Shown here: positions 36,107-44,652 of the stretch, in pieces
Layout of the letters: every line of letters begins with the position of its first letter
How positions within the stretch are numbered: position 1 is the stretch's first letter
NCBI RefSeq assembly: GCF_018603435.1
Contig: NZ_CP075682.1
Location: 1,240,001-1,304,000, forward strand
DNA: 64,000 bases
Source of the DNA: Chryseobacterium sp. ZHDP1
GTDB lineage: Bacteria > Bacteroidota > Bacteroidia > Flavobacteriales > Weeksellaceae
Direction: 5' to 3'
Notes under the pieces: generated by a model
Databases searched by the model: none
The model's input: only the letters and a program-made list of their open reading frames with translations
Told to the model about the DNA's origin: nothing
Position numbers and translations under genes: made by a program

Positions 36107-36625
36107 TTAAATGTTTTGATGAATCAAAAGTTCCTGAAGTCTTTTTCTGGCAAAATTGAGCTGGGATTTTGAGGTTCCTTCGCTGATGGAAAGCATGGCT
36201 GCAATTTCTTTATGAGGGTATCCTTCAATGGCAAAAAGGTTAAAAATAGCTCTGCAACCTTCTGGGAGAAAGTTTAAAAGACTTAAAATATCTTTTTCAA
36301 ACGATACGTTTTCTAGTGTAGAATCTGTGGAAACGACATGATTGTCTTCTAAAGAAATATGCAGTTCTTTGGTTGATCTCAGTTTCTGAAGGCACTCATT
36401 TACTGCAATCTTTTTCGCCCACGCTTCAAAAATTTCGGAATTATGAAGCTGGTTTATTTTTGTAAAAATCTTATAAAAAGTGTCTGCCAAAACTTCTTCT
36501 ATATCCTCATCGTTTTTCAGATAGCGTTTGCAAACGGTGTACAGTTTTCCCGCCATCCTTTCGTAGACTTTCCGCTGCGCATTGCGGTCGTTCCGTTGAC
36601 ATTCTAATAGTAACTCTCGTTCCAT
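36107..36625 (-). CDS. ECF-type RNA polymerase sigma factor
   Basis: A 172-residue sigma-70 family member with region 2 (Y-L-K-N-D-E-D-I-E-E-V-L-A-D-T-F) near residue 40 and region 4 (G-Y-P-H-K-E-I-A-A-M-L-S-I-S-E-G-T-S-K-S-Q-L, in two parts, 130-155). It directs transcription of target genes when released by its anti-sigma partner, which is encoded next on the same strand. The downstream barrel and macroglobulin genes are natural targets. The start is an ATG with no Shine-Dalgarno site. Confidence 0.93.
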   Translation of the reverse strand: MERELLLECQRNDRNAQRKVYERMAGKLYTVCKRYLKNDEDIEEVLADTFYKIFTKINQLHNSEIFEAWAKKIAVNECLQKLRSTKELHISLEDNHVVSTDSTLENVSFEKDILSLLNFLPEGCRAIFNLFAIEGYPHKEIAAMLSISEGTSKSQLNFARKRLQELLIHQNI

Positions 36626-37152
36626 AATCAGGCTTTATATCTACATAGATGCAAAAAATTTCAAAAAGGTTGGAAACATGGTTAACTTTTTTGAAAAAAT
36701 AATGAATTTCAGTGAAGGCTGCAAATAAATTTAAGAACGAAAACACCTGTAAATGAAGCCTATACTTCACATTTTTGAAATATTTTCTTTTTTTATTTTT
36801 TTTAAAATTATTTTCACAAAGTTTATGATGCCGCAATTATCCAAATGTAGTAGAAAAGTGATATGGAAAATTAGTAACAGATGCTTTCAGCATGACAAAT
36901 TTAATGGTCACAACAAATATTTAAAATGAATGACTTCTATATTAGCCGTGATTGAGCGGTCTGTCTGAGCTCTTTTTGGGTTTTCGGCGGCGGCTTTGCC
37001 GCCGCCGAAAACCCAAAAAAGCGAGTAGCGAAAGCGCGAAACAGCTCCTGATAAAAAACTTTTTGTCGGAAAACGCGATATTCAATTTAACCTTTGCCTT
37101 TGTAACAAATCTTTAACAGGAACGACTATTCGTATAAATAATCTTTTTAGTA
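36626..37152. other. intergenic region between divergent genes
   Basis: A 527-base gap. It holds a fragment of a dispersed repeat (AGATGCTTTCAGCATGACA, about 36880-36898) that recurs in related form near 19500-19550. The strong GC-rich palindrome at 36973-37019 follows, and then an AT-rich promoter region for the C1 peptidase. No tRNA or frame could be supported. Confidence 0.5.
36973..37019. repeat. 22-bp perfect GC-rich palindrome
   Basis: Arms 36973-36994 and 36998-37019 pair perfectly around a 3-base loop. The core is CGGCGGCGG / CCGCCGCCG flanked by GGGTTTT / AAAACCC. It stands out in AT-rich surroundings. The flanks (TGAGC on the left, GCGAGTAGCGAAAGCG and CAGCTCC on the right) look like part of a larger repeat unit. 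It could be a REP-type element or a strong bidirectional terminator for a promoterless gap. Confidence 0.8.
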
Positions 37153-38355
37153 ATGAAAAATTCAAAATTTGTGTCATTACTTTTTGTTTTGTCTGCAGGA
37201 AGTATGATGTTTGCACAGGATGACTTAATCAACAAGTTAAAAAACAACCAATCTCAGAATGCTAATTTCCAGTTTACCACGCTAAAAGATGTGGGTGCAA
37301 CTTCGGTAAAAAACCAGGGATCTTCGGGAACCTGCTGGAGCTACTCGGGAAACTCTTTCCTTGAATCTGAGATGCAGAGAATGGGCAAAAAACCTGTTGA
37401 TCTGGCGGAGATATACACTGCAAGAAATTCTTACCACGATAAAGCTAAATTATACGTTCTGAATAATGGCGCGATCAGTTGGGGAGACGGCGGAGAGCTT
37501 CACGACGTAATCAATATGTATAAAAAATACGGAGCCGTTCCACAGGATGTTTACACAGGTTTGAAGCAGGGGCAGAGTTTAAATAATTTCTCTGAAATGC
37601 AGGGAAAATTGAAGCCTGTTCTGGACAGTTTGGTTCAGGCTGGTTCTAAAGGAAAACTGACGGATAACTGGATGTCTTCCGTTGATGCCATTCTGGATGA
37701 ATATCTTGGAAAAGTTCCTGCCAACTTTACGTATGAAGGAAAATCTTACACACCGCAAACTTTTGCGAAAGAGATTGTAGGAATCAATCCGGAAGATTAT
37801 GTAGAACTTTCTTCTTATAAGGATTATCCGTATTACCAGAAATTTGTAGTTCCGATTCCGGATAACTGGAGCCATGATTCTGACTGGAATGTACCAATGA
37901 AAGATTTAACTTTAATTATTGATAATGCTGTAAATAAAGGATATTCTGTAGGTTGGGCAACGGATGTTTCTGAGCCTTATTTCTCTTACAAAAACGGAGT
38001 TGCTTATGTTCCGGACATGGATCTGGATCAGATTACAAAAGAAAATAAAGGGACTTTATTCACAGAACCGAAAAAAGACAAAACGATTACTGAAGATATG
38101 CGTCAGAAGGCTTTGAATAACCTTTCTACGACGGACGACCACGGAATGCACATCGTAGGACTGGCAAAAGATCAGTCGGGGAAAGAATATTATATGGTTA
38201 AAAATTCATGGGGTGTAACGAATGATTTTGAAGGGTATATTTATGTAACAAGACCTTATGTAGAATACAAATCGACAGCAATTCTGGTTCATAAGGATGC
38301 GCTTCCGAAATCAATTAAAAAGCAACTGAAGCCAACAAAAAATATTGGGCTGTAA
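37153..38355 (+). CDS. secreted C1-family cysteine peptidase (aminopeptidase C / bleomycin hydrolase type)
   Basis: A 400-residue papain-fold peptidase with a signal peptide (cleavage near M-M-F-A-Q at about 22). The catalytic Cys lies in Q-G-S-S-G-T-C-W-S-Y near residue 62, His in D-D-H-G-M-H-I-V-G near 335, and Asn in V-K-N-S-W-G near 355. All three are intact. Homologues trim peptides; in Bacteroidota the exported versions are thought to digest extracellular peptides. An intrinsic terminator lies 54 bases after the stop codon. A small double-glycine peptide gene follows but there is no evidence that the peptidase processes it. Confidence 0.92.
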   Translation: MKNSKFVSLLFVLSAGSMMFAQDDLINKLKNNQSQNANFQFTTLKDVGATSVKNQGSSGTCWSYSGNSFLESEMQRMGKKPVDLAEIYTARNSYHDKAKLYVLNNGAISWGDGGELHDVINMYKKYGAVPQDVYTGLKQGQSLNNFSEMQGKLKPVLDSLVQAGSKGKLTDNWMSSVDAILDEYLGKVPANFTYEGKSYTPQTFAKEIVGINPEDYVELSSYKDYPYYQKFVVPIPDNWSHDSDWNVPMKDLTLIIDNAVNKGYSVGWATDVSEPYFSYKNGVAYVPDMDLDQITKENKGTLFTEPKKDKTITEDMRQKALNNLSTTDDHGMHIVGLAKDQSGKEYYMVKNSWGVTNDFEGYIYVTRPYVEYKSTAILVHKDALPKSIKKQLKPTKNIGL

Positions 38356-38408
38356 ATCTGATCACTTTTGTCATTATTGATGACAATTTTAGATATTTAA
38401 ATCTGTTA

Positions 38409-38438
38409 AAAACCGTTCTCATTTTTGGGAACGGTTTT
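38409..38438 (+). terminator. intrinsic terminator of the C1 peptidase gene
   Basis: AAAACCGTTC / GAACGGTTTT, a perfect 10-bp stem that can extend by two further pairs, followed by TATTTTATTT. Confidence 0.9.
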
Positions 38439-38762
38439 ATTTTATTTATTGTTTACATTTAAAAAAAGTAATAAAGTATTGCAATTAGCCGATTAAAGCT
38501 TTAAAATTCATATTGATTTTTCTTAATTAAATATGAAATCTTAATGTTAAAAAATATCGAAAAGTTATTTTAGTTTTTAGAATAGTTTTTAATTTAAACC
38601 CATTAAGATTTTACGGTAAGGATTTAAGAATGTTAAGTTAGCTTTGCTGTTTAAATGTCCCATTGATTTTCTTTTAATGAGGCTTAATTTCTTAAAGGTG
38701 AATTGGAAAAAGTAAATTCATTTTTTAGGGTTGTTTTATTTTTTCATTTAGTGGAGAAATAT
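38439..38762. other. AT-rich intergenic region
   Basis: About 320 bases with no frame over 30 codons that looks real and no repeat. Its end holds the promoter of the double-glycine peptide gene. Confidence 0.5.
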
Positions 38763-38770
38763 TATATTTG
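38763..38770 (+). promoter_or_regulatory. TAnnTTTG promoter element
   Basis: TATATTTG, the Bacteroidota -7 consensus, 21 bases before the ATG of the double-glycine peptide. The upstream TTG is not at the ideal distance. Confidence 0.6.
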
Positions 38771-38791
38771 GTAACGAACAAAATTATTCCT

Positions 38792-38953
38792 ATGAAAAAT
38801 CTAAGAAAATTACCAAAATCTGATTTGAAAAAAATCAACGGAGGAAATGCTCCGGAATGTCCAACAAACACTGTTGAGTGTTATTATCCACCAAAAAATG
38901 GAATTCCGGGATACTGGAAATGTGTTTCCGTTACTTTCGGATGTCCTAATTAA
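38792..38953 (+). CDS. double-glycine leader peptide (bacteriocin-like)
   Basis: A 53-residue product. Residues 1-18 (M-K-N-L-R-K-L-P-K-S-D-L-K-K-I-N-G-G) form a classic double-glycine leader of the type cut and exported by peptidase-containing ABC transporters. The remaining 35 residues hold four Cys, several Pro and aromatic residues, and could form two disulfides. I chose the ATG at 38792, since the longer frame from 38768 has no leader sense. Such peptides are common in Chryseobacterium, but their function is mostly untested. No export gene lies nearby. A strong terminator follows. Confidence 0.85.
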   Translation: MKNLRKLPKSDLKKINGGNAPECPTNTVECYYPPKNGIPGYWKCVSVTFGCPN

Positions 38954-39013
38954 ATGTAAATTCAGGTGTCTGAAATTAATGTTCTTTTAAATCATTAGAA
39001 TATTTCAAAGAAA

Positions 39014-39045
39014 AAACCGCTTCAGGATCTCTCCTGAAGCGGTTT
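39014..39045. terminator. bidirectional intrinsic terminator
   Basis: Perfect 14-bp stem (AAACCGCTTCAGGA / TCCTGAAGCGGTTT) with a 4-base loop, T-rich on the plus side and A-rich before it. It lies after the double-glycine peptide gene and before the convergent oxidoreductase gene. Confidence 0.92.
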
Positions 39046-39153
39046 CGTTTAAAATAATTGATAGGTAAAATTATATGGAAAGTGAATAATGAATTTGCTT
39101 TATTTGTCCAATAAAAACTGACAGCAAAGCAATTCAACATTGACTTTCGACTT

Positions 39154-40215
39154 TTAATAAAGTATTGCCATGCTTTCTGCTTTGAAATCCTGAAGCTCGT
39201 CTGTTTTTTCTTCTTTGACTTTTTTCACCCATTCCGGATCCTGTAAAAGTGCACGCCCCACAGCTACCAAATCGAATTCTCCTTTTTCCAGCCTTTTTGT
39301 AAGCTCTGTTAAATCAGCTTTTTCAGTACCCTGTCCTCCAAAAGACGCCATAAAATCTCCTTCAAGACCTACAGAACCTACAGTAATGGTTGGCTGTCCG
39401 GTAATTTTTTTTGCCCAGCCTGCGAAATTAAGATCAGAGCCTTCGAATTCTGCTTCCCAGAAACGTCTTTGAGAGCAGTGGAAAATATCAACTCCCGCTT
39501 CTTTTAATGGTAATAACCACTCTTCCATTTCTTCCGGTGTATTCGCAAGTTTTACAGAATAATCCTGCTGTTTCCACTGAGAAAGACGAATAATAATCGT
39601 GAAATCTTCACCAACCGCAGCTCTGATTGCTTTCACCACATCTACCGCAAATCTGCTTCTTTCTTTCAGGGTTTTACCTCCGTATTCATCGGTTCTTGTA
39701 TTGGTTACATCCCAGAAAAACTGATCGATGAGATAACCATGCGCTCCGTGAATTTCCAAAACATCAAATCCCAGATCCTTCGCAGATTTTGCAGAAGCCG
39801 CAAACTGAGCAATCGTATCCTGAATGTCTTCCAACGTCATGGCAGAAGCTTTTTCCATCTCAACCGAAGGATAATCTTCTGACATTCTTGTGTCTCCAAC
39901 GTGCCAGATTTGTGGTCCCATTTTTCCTCCGTTTTCATGAACTGCATCGATTACGTTTTTCCAGCCGTTCAATGCTTCAGTTCCGTAAAAATCCGGGATA
40001 TTCTGTAAGTTTTTTGAAGCAGGTCTGTTGATGACCGTTCCTTCCGAAAGAATTAATCCCACTTCGGAAGCCGCTCTTCTTGCGTAATAATCTGTAATTT
40101 GCTGCGTAGGAACCCCGTTATCGGATTGTGCTCTCGTCATGGGAGCCATTACGATTCTATTTTTAAGTTCTAAATTCTTATATTTAAAAGGTTTAAATAA
40201 TGATTCTGTGCTCAT
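39154..40215 (-). CDS. NADH:flavin oxidoreductase (old yellow enzyme family)
   Basis: A 353-residue FMN-dependent ene-reductase. Family motifs are N-R-I-V-M-A-P-M-T-R-A near residue 20, the substrate-binding H-x-x-H/N type region at W-H-V-G-D-T-R, E-I-H-G-A-H-G-Y-L-I-D-Q-F near 175, R-L-S-Q-W-K near 235 and V-G-R-A-L-L-Q-D-P-E-W near 325. It reduces activated double bonds or quinones and electrophiles. It is divergent from an HxlR regulator gene, a common arrangement in which the regulator senses electrophilic or quinone stress. Confidence 0.92.
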   Translation of the reverse strand: MSTESLFKPFKYKNLELKNRIVMAPMTRAQSDNGVPTQQITDYYARRAASEVGLILSEGTVINRPASKNLQNIPDFYGTEALNGWKNVIDAVHENGGKMGPQIWHVGDTRMSEDYPSVEMEKASAMTLEDIQDTIAQFAASAKSAKDLGFDVLEIHGAHGYLIDQFFWDVTNTRTDEYGGKTLKERSRFAVDVVKAIRAAVGEDFTIIIRLSQWKQQDYSVKLANTPEEMEEWLLPLKEAGVDIFHCSQRRFWEAEFEGSDLNFAGWAKKITGQPTITVGSVGLEGDFMASFGGQGTEKADLTELTKRLEKGEFDLVAVGRALLQDPEWVKKVKEEKTDELQDFKAESMAILY

Positions 40216-40238
40216 CTTTAACTTATTATTTTATAATT

Positions 40239-40336
40239 GTTACACAAAGTAACTAATAATAGTTCATATTTGTATCTTTTGAATTAAAAAAAGTAGTAAC
40301 TTTGCAGTAACATACATTAGTAACTTTAAAGTAACA
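40239..40336. promoter_or_regulatory. GTAAC-repeat operator region between oxidoreductase and HxlR genes
   Basis: A GTTAC-N5-GTAAC dyad at 40239-40253 lies 24 bases upstream of the oxidoreductase ATG. Four more GTAAC words follow at 40294-40336, arranged as two near-identical direct units (TAGTAACTTTGCAGTAAC and TAGTAACTTTAAAGTAAC). A TAACTTTG (40297-40304) in the first unit could be the -7 element for the HxlR gene. The clustering in a divergent intergenic region suggests HxlR binding sites. Confidence 0.6.
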
Positions 40337-40581
40337 GACGAGATTTTACAAGCAGATAGGATTTTAATTTTTATTTAATCATAAACCGAAGGTTCGACAG
40401 AATAAAAAGAAACAAAAAAAATTAGCACATTTTTTTAAGCTATTCATAAGAACATATAAATCTTAAAAATCCTGTATCTCTTATAAGCAGAGCGCCTTTG
40501 TGAAACTTAAAACAGTTAGCTGATAAAAATCCTTGTGAACTTCGTGTTCAACAAAAAAACAGAAATTAGAAATACACCTTT
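40337..40581. other. rest of the divergent intergenic region
   Basis: About 245 bases with no gene, including a sequence near 40490 (GCGCCTTTGTGAAAC) that is close to the reverse complement of the intergenic-repeat words near 48090 and 51750. Confidence 0.4.
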
Positions 40582-40971
40582 ATGAAAAAGAACGAATTAA
40601 TGCAATACAGCTGTCCTTTGGGAAAAGCAATGTCTGCTTTGGGAAGCAAATGGAAACCGATCATTGTATTGGTGATTAAAGACCGTAAACTGCGTTTCGG
40701 AGAATTGGCGGCGAGGATTAATGTAATCTCCAGAAAAGTTTTGACCGATCAGCTTAGAGAAATGGAATCCGACGGATTGGTAATTCGTGAGGAGTTTAAA
40801 GAAATTCCTCCAAGAGTTGAATATTCACTCACAGAAAAAGGATTGGCTCTCCTTCCTATTTTATATCAACTGGAAGAATGGGAAACGAAATATCATGTGT
40901 ATGATCCGGAAAAAGAGAAGGACTGTAAAATGATTTTGGAAGGCAAGAAACCGCAGAAGACAGTTGTTTGA
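40582..40971 (+). CDS. HxlR-family transcriptional regulator
   Basis: A 129-residue winged helix-turn-helix protein: C-P-L-G-K-A-M-S-A-L-G-S-K-W-K near residue 10 (typical HxlR Cys and S-K-W), recognition helix in I-S-R-K-V-L-T-D-Q-L-R-E-M-E near 55, wing V-E-Y-S-L-T-E-K-G. The conserved N-terminal Cys suggests a thiol-sensing type (as in HypR/QorR-like proteins). It is divergent from the old yellow enzyme gene, its probable target. It ends with TGA. Confidence 0.93.
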   Translation: MKKNELMQYSCPLGKAMSALGSKWKPIIVLVIKDRKLRFGELAARINVISRKVLTDQLREMESDGLVIREEFKEIPPRVEYSLTEKGLALLPILYQLEEWETKYHVYDPEKEKDCKMILEGKKPQKTVV

Positions 40972-41003
40972 TGGTCTTTTTTATTTTATATATAAGATAT
41001 TTG

Positions 41004-41987
41004 CTAAACAAATTTATTATAAATTTCTACTGCAGATTTTATTTGATCTGGTTTATTTTTTGAAACTTTATTTATATATTTAGTAATATCTTCAATTTGC
41101 GTTTCTATACAAGTTCTAAAAGAATCTAAACTATTTTCCGAATACACCTCTTGTAATCTTGATACTTCGTCTACAATAGGTTCAAATAAATCTTCTTTTG
41201 TAATGTTAATTTTTCTTTCTATTAAATTAACATCTTGATTAATATATTGCACAATTATTGCAATGATATTTAGAATTCTTATAAATGTGTGAGGATGAGT
41301 ATTTTCATTAAAATATAATTCCTTATTAGCAGACGGGAATCTTATTAAATGATATAAAAGATTAGAACAAAAAATAGCTGTAATTCCTATGATACCTTGA
41401 ATCAAAATATTTTCAGGAAAACTTTTAACCGCATATTCATTAATATGTCTTGCTAAATGAATTGCACTATATGCATCAGCATCTAATTCCTTATAATGTC
41501 CGAAAAAATCGGTCTTAGTAGGTTCATTATCTTCTGAAACATTCATTGAGAAATCATTACTATACTGAAGAAGATGTGCAAATTCATGGTAAAAAGTAAA
41601 TAAAATTGTAAATTGATAAATCAATTTTTCAATTGAAATATTCAAGAACCTAGCCGTCATTTCAAACTCAGTGTTAAAATTTTTAAGTCTCTCGTTTTCT
41701 AAAACTTCGTTAATGGTTATTAACAATAATCCTCTGTTAAATATTATTAGATTATAATTATCTGATTTTCTTGCGCAAGCATTTAGAGAATCATAATTAT
41801 TATATAATAAAATAGGATTTGAAATACCATACTTTGCCGATTCTGCTGCAAAAATTCGGGAAATAGATATAAAAACATTATCAAACTCATCTTCTTGTAA
41901 ATAATCTTTATAAAGACAAATATTTAAACTTTCTTTTAATGACTCATCTTTTATTTTATCAATTTCTTTCTTATAAATATCTGTCAT
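41004..41987 (-). CDS. zincin-like metallopeptidase-type protein, low GC
   Basis: A 327-residue cytoplasmic protein (no signal peptide). The motif F-Y-H-E-F-A-H near residue 137 is an HExxH zinc site, and K-E-L-D-A-D-A-Y-S-A near residue 170 supplies the third-ligand E-x-x-A-D pattern, as in M48- or ImmA-type peptidases. The rest is helical and rich in Ile, Asn and Lys. I cannot name the family. The base composition is clearly lower in GC than both neighbours (AAT/ATA/TTA codons dominate), and it interrupts an otherwise housekeeping stretch, suggesting acquisition by transfer. It faces the HxlR gene convergently. Confidence 0.7.
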   Translation of the reverse strand: MTDIYKKEIDKIKDESLKESLNICLYKDYLQEDEFDNVFISISRIFAAESAKYGISNPILLYNNYDSLNACARKSDNYNLIIFNRGLLLITINEVLENERLKNFNTEFEMTARFLNISIEKLIYQFTILFTFYHEFAHLLQYSNDFSMNVSEDNEPTKTDFFGHYKELDADAYSAIHLARHINEYAVKSFPENILIQGIIGITAIFCSNLLYHLIRFPSANKELYFNENTHPHTFIRILNIIAIIVQYINQDVNLIERKINITKEDLFEPIVDEVSRLQEVYSENSLDSFRTCIETQIEDITKYINKVSKNKPDQIKSAVEIYNKFV

Positions 41988-42036
41988 AGTATTAAATTAG
42001 TTTCAAATTTATTAAATTAAATAATATAACAAAAAA

Positions 42037-42063
42037 AAACCGCCCTCCAAAAGAAAGCGGTTT
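42037..42063 (-). terminator. intrinsic terminator of the fused E1 gene
   Basis: AAACCGC / GCGGTTT stem with inner TC-GA pairs possible, followed on the minus strand by a run of nine T. It lies 23 bases beyond the stop codon. Confidence 0.85.
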
Positions 42064-42085
42064 CTAAATTTATTTAAAATCCAAA

Positions 42086-44518
42086 TTAAAATATCGCAGG
42101 ATATTTCTGAGGATTTGTTTCGTTAAACATTGTATAGATTTTTTCAACCATATCATCCGCAGAAGGTTTGCTGAAATAATCTCCGTCACTTGCGTAAGCC
42201 GGTCTGTGATCGTTTGCAGAAATTGTCAACGGATCAGAATCTAAGAATCTGAACGCCTTTTGTTTTTCTAAAATCTGCTGAAGAATAAACGCTGAAGTTC
42301 CGCCTTCCACATCTTCGTCGATTACGACCAATCGGCTTGTTTTCTTTACAGATTCTGCAATTTCATGTGTTAAATCGAAAGGAATTAACGACTGAACATC
42401 AATAACTTCCGCAGAAATTCCTAATTTTTCAAGTTCTTCTGCTGCTTCCATTACAATTCTCCACGTAGAACCGTAAGTAACCAACGTAACATCTTTTCCT
42501 TCTTTCGTCACCTCGATTTTTCCGACAGGAACAGTAAATTCACCTAAATTATCCGGTTGTTTTTCTTTTAATCTGTACCCATTTAAACATTCAACGATTA
42601 CAGCCGGATCATCGCTCTGAAGCATGGTGTTGTAGAATCCGGCAGCTTTGGTTAAGTTTCTCGGAACCAATACCAAAATTCCTTTTGAAAGATTAAGAAT
42701 TCCCGCCATTGGAGAACCTGAATGCCAAACTCCTTCCAGTCTGTGACCTCTCGTTCTGATGATAACCGGCGATTTCTGACCACCTTTTGTTCTGTACTGA
42801 ACCGTTGCCAGATCATCGCTCATTCCCTGCAAACAGTAAAGAATATAATCAAGATACTGGATTTCGGCAATTGGTCTTAAACCTCTCATTGCCATTCCGA
42901 TTCCCTGTCCTAGAATGGTTGCTTCACGGATTCCGGTATCGGCAATACGAACATCACCGTATTTTTCCTGCATTCCTTCAAGGCCTTGGTTTACGTCACC
43001 GATATTACCGGCATCTTCACCAAAGACTAAAGTTTCAGGATATTTTTCGAATATTTTATCGAAATTGTTTCTTACCACTACTCTTCCGTCCACATCTTCA
43101 GAAGCGTCGGAATAAATGGGCTTAATTTCTTTTACGTTTTCAGCTTTCCATTGAGACTGAGAATATAAATGAGAAGAATAATTGTCTTTTTCAACTTCAA
43201 AGATCTCGTTGTATTTCTCCATCAGTTGGTTTCTTTCCGCAGAATTTGTTCCTCTTGTAGCCAGTAAAGATTTTCTTACCAAATGGAAAACGTCTTTCTT
43301 AGCTTTTGAAACGAGTTTATTGAACTGGCTGATATAATTTTCAATTTCAGCATTCTGACCTTTAAGATTTTCAACCAAAGGCAAAACAGAACCGATTAAA
43401 TCTGTAATTGTTTTCTGGTAATTTTCCCAAGCCTGTTTCTGACCTGTTTTTACCGTTTTTTTCGCTTCATTATCAATAACATCAAGTTCTTCTGCTGTTG
43501 CCAGAACTTCTTCTTTTCCTTCAATTTCGATGGAATAGTTTAAAATCCATTCTCTGAATTTTACCAAGCCGTCAAACTGAGATTCCCAAGCCAGACGCTC
43601 TTCATTTTTATATCTTTCGTGAGATCCTGAAGTGGAGTGACCTTGAGGCTGTGTAACTTCAATCACATGAACCACTACCGGAACGCTTTCTACTCTTGCA
43701 AACTGTTCTGCTCTTGCATAAGCATCCAAAAGCGCAGGATAATCCCAAGCTTTTACCTGAATGATTTCACATCCCTGGTTTTCTCCTTCTTTTCTCTGGA
43801 AACCGCTTAGCATTTCAGCAATATCGGCTTTTGCTCTCTGGTTTTTCGTGGGAACAGAAATTCCGTAACCGTCGTCCCAGATCGAAACTACCATTGGAAC
43901 CTGAAGCGCACAAGCCGCATTCAGTGTTTCCCAGAAATGACCTTCCGCTGTAGAAGCATCCCCGATTGTTCCGAAAGCAATCTCATTTCCCTCTCTGGAA
44001 AACTTTTCAGAGCCTTCGAATTTTACGGTTTTATAAATTTTAGAAGCCTGAGCCAACCCTAATAATCTCGGCATCTGTCCCGCAGTAGGAGAAATGTCGG
44101 AAGAGATATTTTTCTGAGCTGTTAAGTCTTTCCAGCTTCCGTCTTCATTTAAACTTCTTGTTGCAAAGTGACCGTTCATCTGTCTTCCGGCTGAAGCAGG
44201 TTCTCTTTCCACGCTGGTATCTGCATACAATTGTGCAAAGAAACTTTCAACAGTCAACGCATTTACAGCCAATGCAAAGGTCTGATCTCTGTAATATCCC
44301 GAACGGAAGTCTCCATCTCTGAAAACTTTCGCCATTGCAAGCTGAGGAAGCTCTTTTCCATCCCCAAAAATACCAAACTTAGCTTTTCCCGTAAGAACTT
44401 CTCTTCTTCCCAAGTAGGACATTTCACGAGAAATTCTTCCTAATTTATAATCTTCAAGTATCTGATTTTTAAAATCTTGAAAGGAAATTTGCTGTGTTTC
44501 AATATAGGTTGTCTGCAT
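42086..44518 (-). CDS. 2-oxoacid dehydrogenase E1, alpha and beta subunits fused
   Basis: An 810-residue thiamine-diphosphate enzyme that decarboxylates a 2-oxoacid (probably branched-chain) and passes the acyl group to lipoyl-E2. The alpha part (to about 400) carries Y-Y-R-D-Q-T near 95 and the TPP motif G-D-A-S-T-A-E-G-H near 190. A linker with Lys/Glu-rich helices follows. The beta part from about 490 has G-E-D-A-G-N-I-G, G-I-R-E-A-T-I-L-G-Q-G-I-G and the C-terminal D-V-Q-S-L-I-P-F-D region. I start at the ATG 44516-44518; two codons upstream is a TTG that extends the frame. Fused E1 is usual in Flavobacteriia. Partner E2 is outside the window; E3 may be the lpdA product at 4.9-6.3 kb. Confidence 0.93.
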   Translation of the reverse strand: MQTTYIETQQISFQDFKNQILEDYKLGRISREMSYLGRREVLTGKAKFGIFGDGKELPQLAMAKVFRDGDFRSGYYRDQTFALAVNALTVESFFAQLYADTSVEREPASAGRQMNGHFATRSLNEDGSWKDLTAQKNISSDISPTAGQMPRLLGLAQASKIYKTVKFEGSEKFSREGNEIAFGTIGDASTAEGHFWETLNAACALQVPMVVSIWDDGYGISVPTKNQRAKADIAEMLSGFQRKEGENQGCEIIQVKAWDYPALLDAYARAEQFARVESVPVVVHVIEVTQPQGHSTSGSHERYKNEERLAWESQFDGLVKFREWILNYSIEIEGKEEVLATAEELDVIDNEAKKTVKTGQKQAWENYQKTITDLIGSVLPLVENLKGQNAEIENYISQFNKLVSKAKKDVFHLVRKSLLATRGTNSAERNQLMEKYNEIFEVEKDNYSSHLYSQSQWKAENVKEIKPIYSDASEDVDGRVVVRNNFDKIFEKYPETLVFGEDAGNIGDVNQGLEGMQEKYGDVRIADTGIREATILGQGIGMAMRGLRPIAEIQYLDYILYCLQGMSDDLATVQYRTKGGQKSPVIIRTRGHRLEGVWHSGSPMAGILNLSKGILVLVPRNLTKAAGFYNTMLQSDDPAVIVECLNGYRLKEKQPDNLGEFTVPVGKIEVTKEGKDVTLVTYGSTWRIVMEAAEELEKLGISAEVIDVQSLIPFDLTHEIAESVKKTSRLVVIDEDVEGGTSAFILQQILEKQKAFRFLDSDPLTISANDHRPAYASDGDYFSKPSADDMVEKIYTMFNETNPQKYPAIF

Positions 44519-44652
44519 AGCCAAATATTAAATATTTTTATTTTGAAGTATTTTGCTAATATACACTTTTTAAATTAATTTTAATTTTTAATAATCTTTT
44601 TTAAAAATTTGATAATAAAATAAATTGTGTTTATCTTGGAATAAATTTGTAA

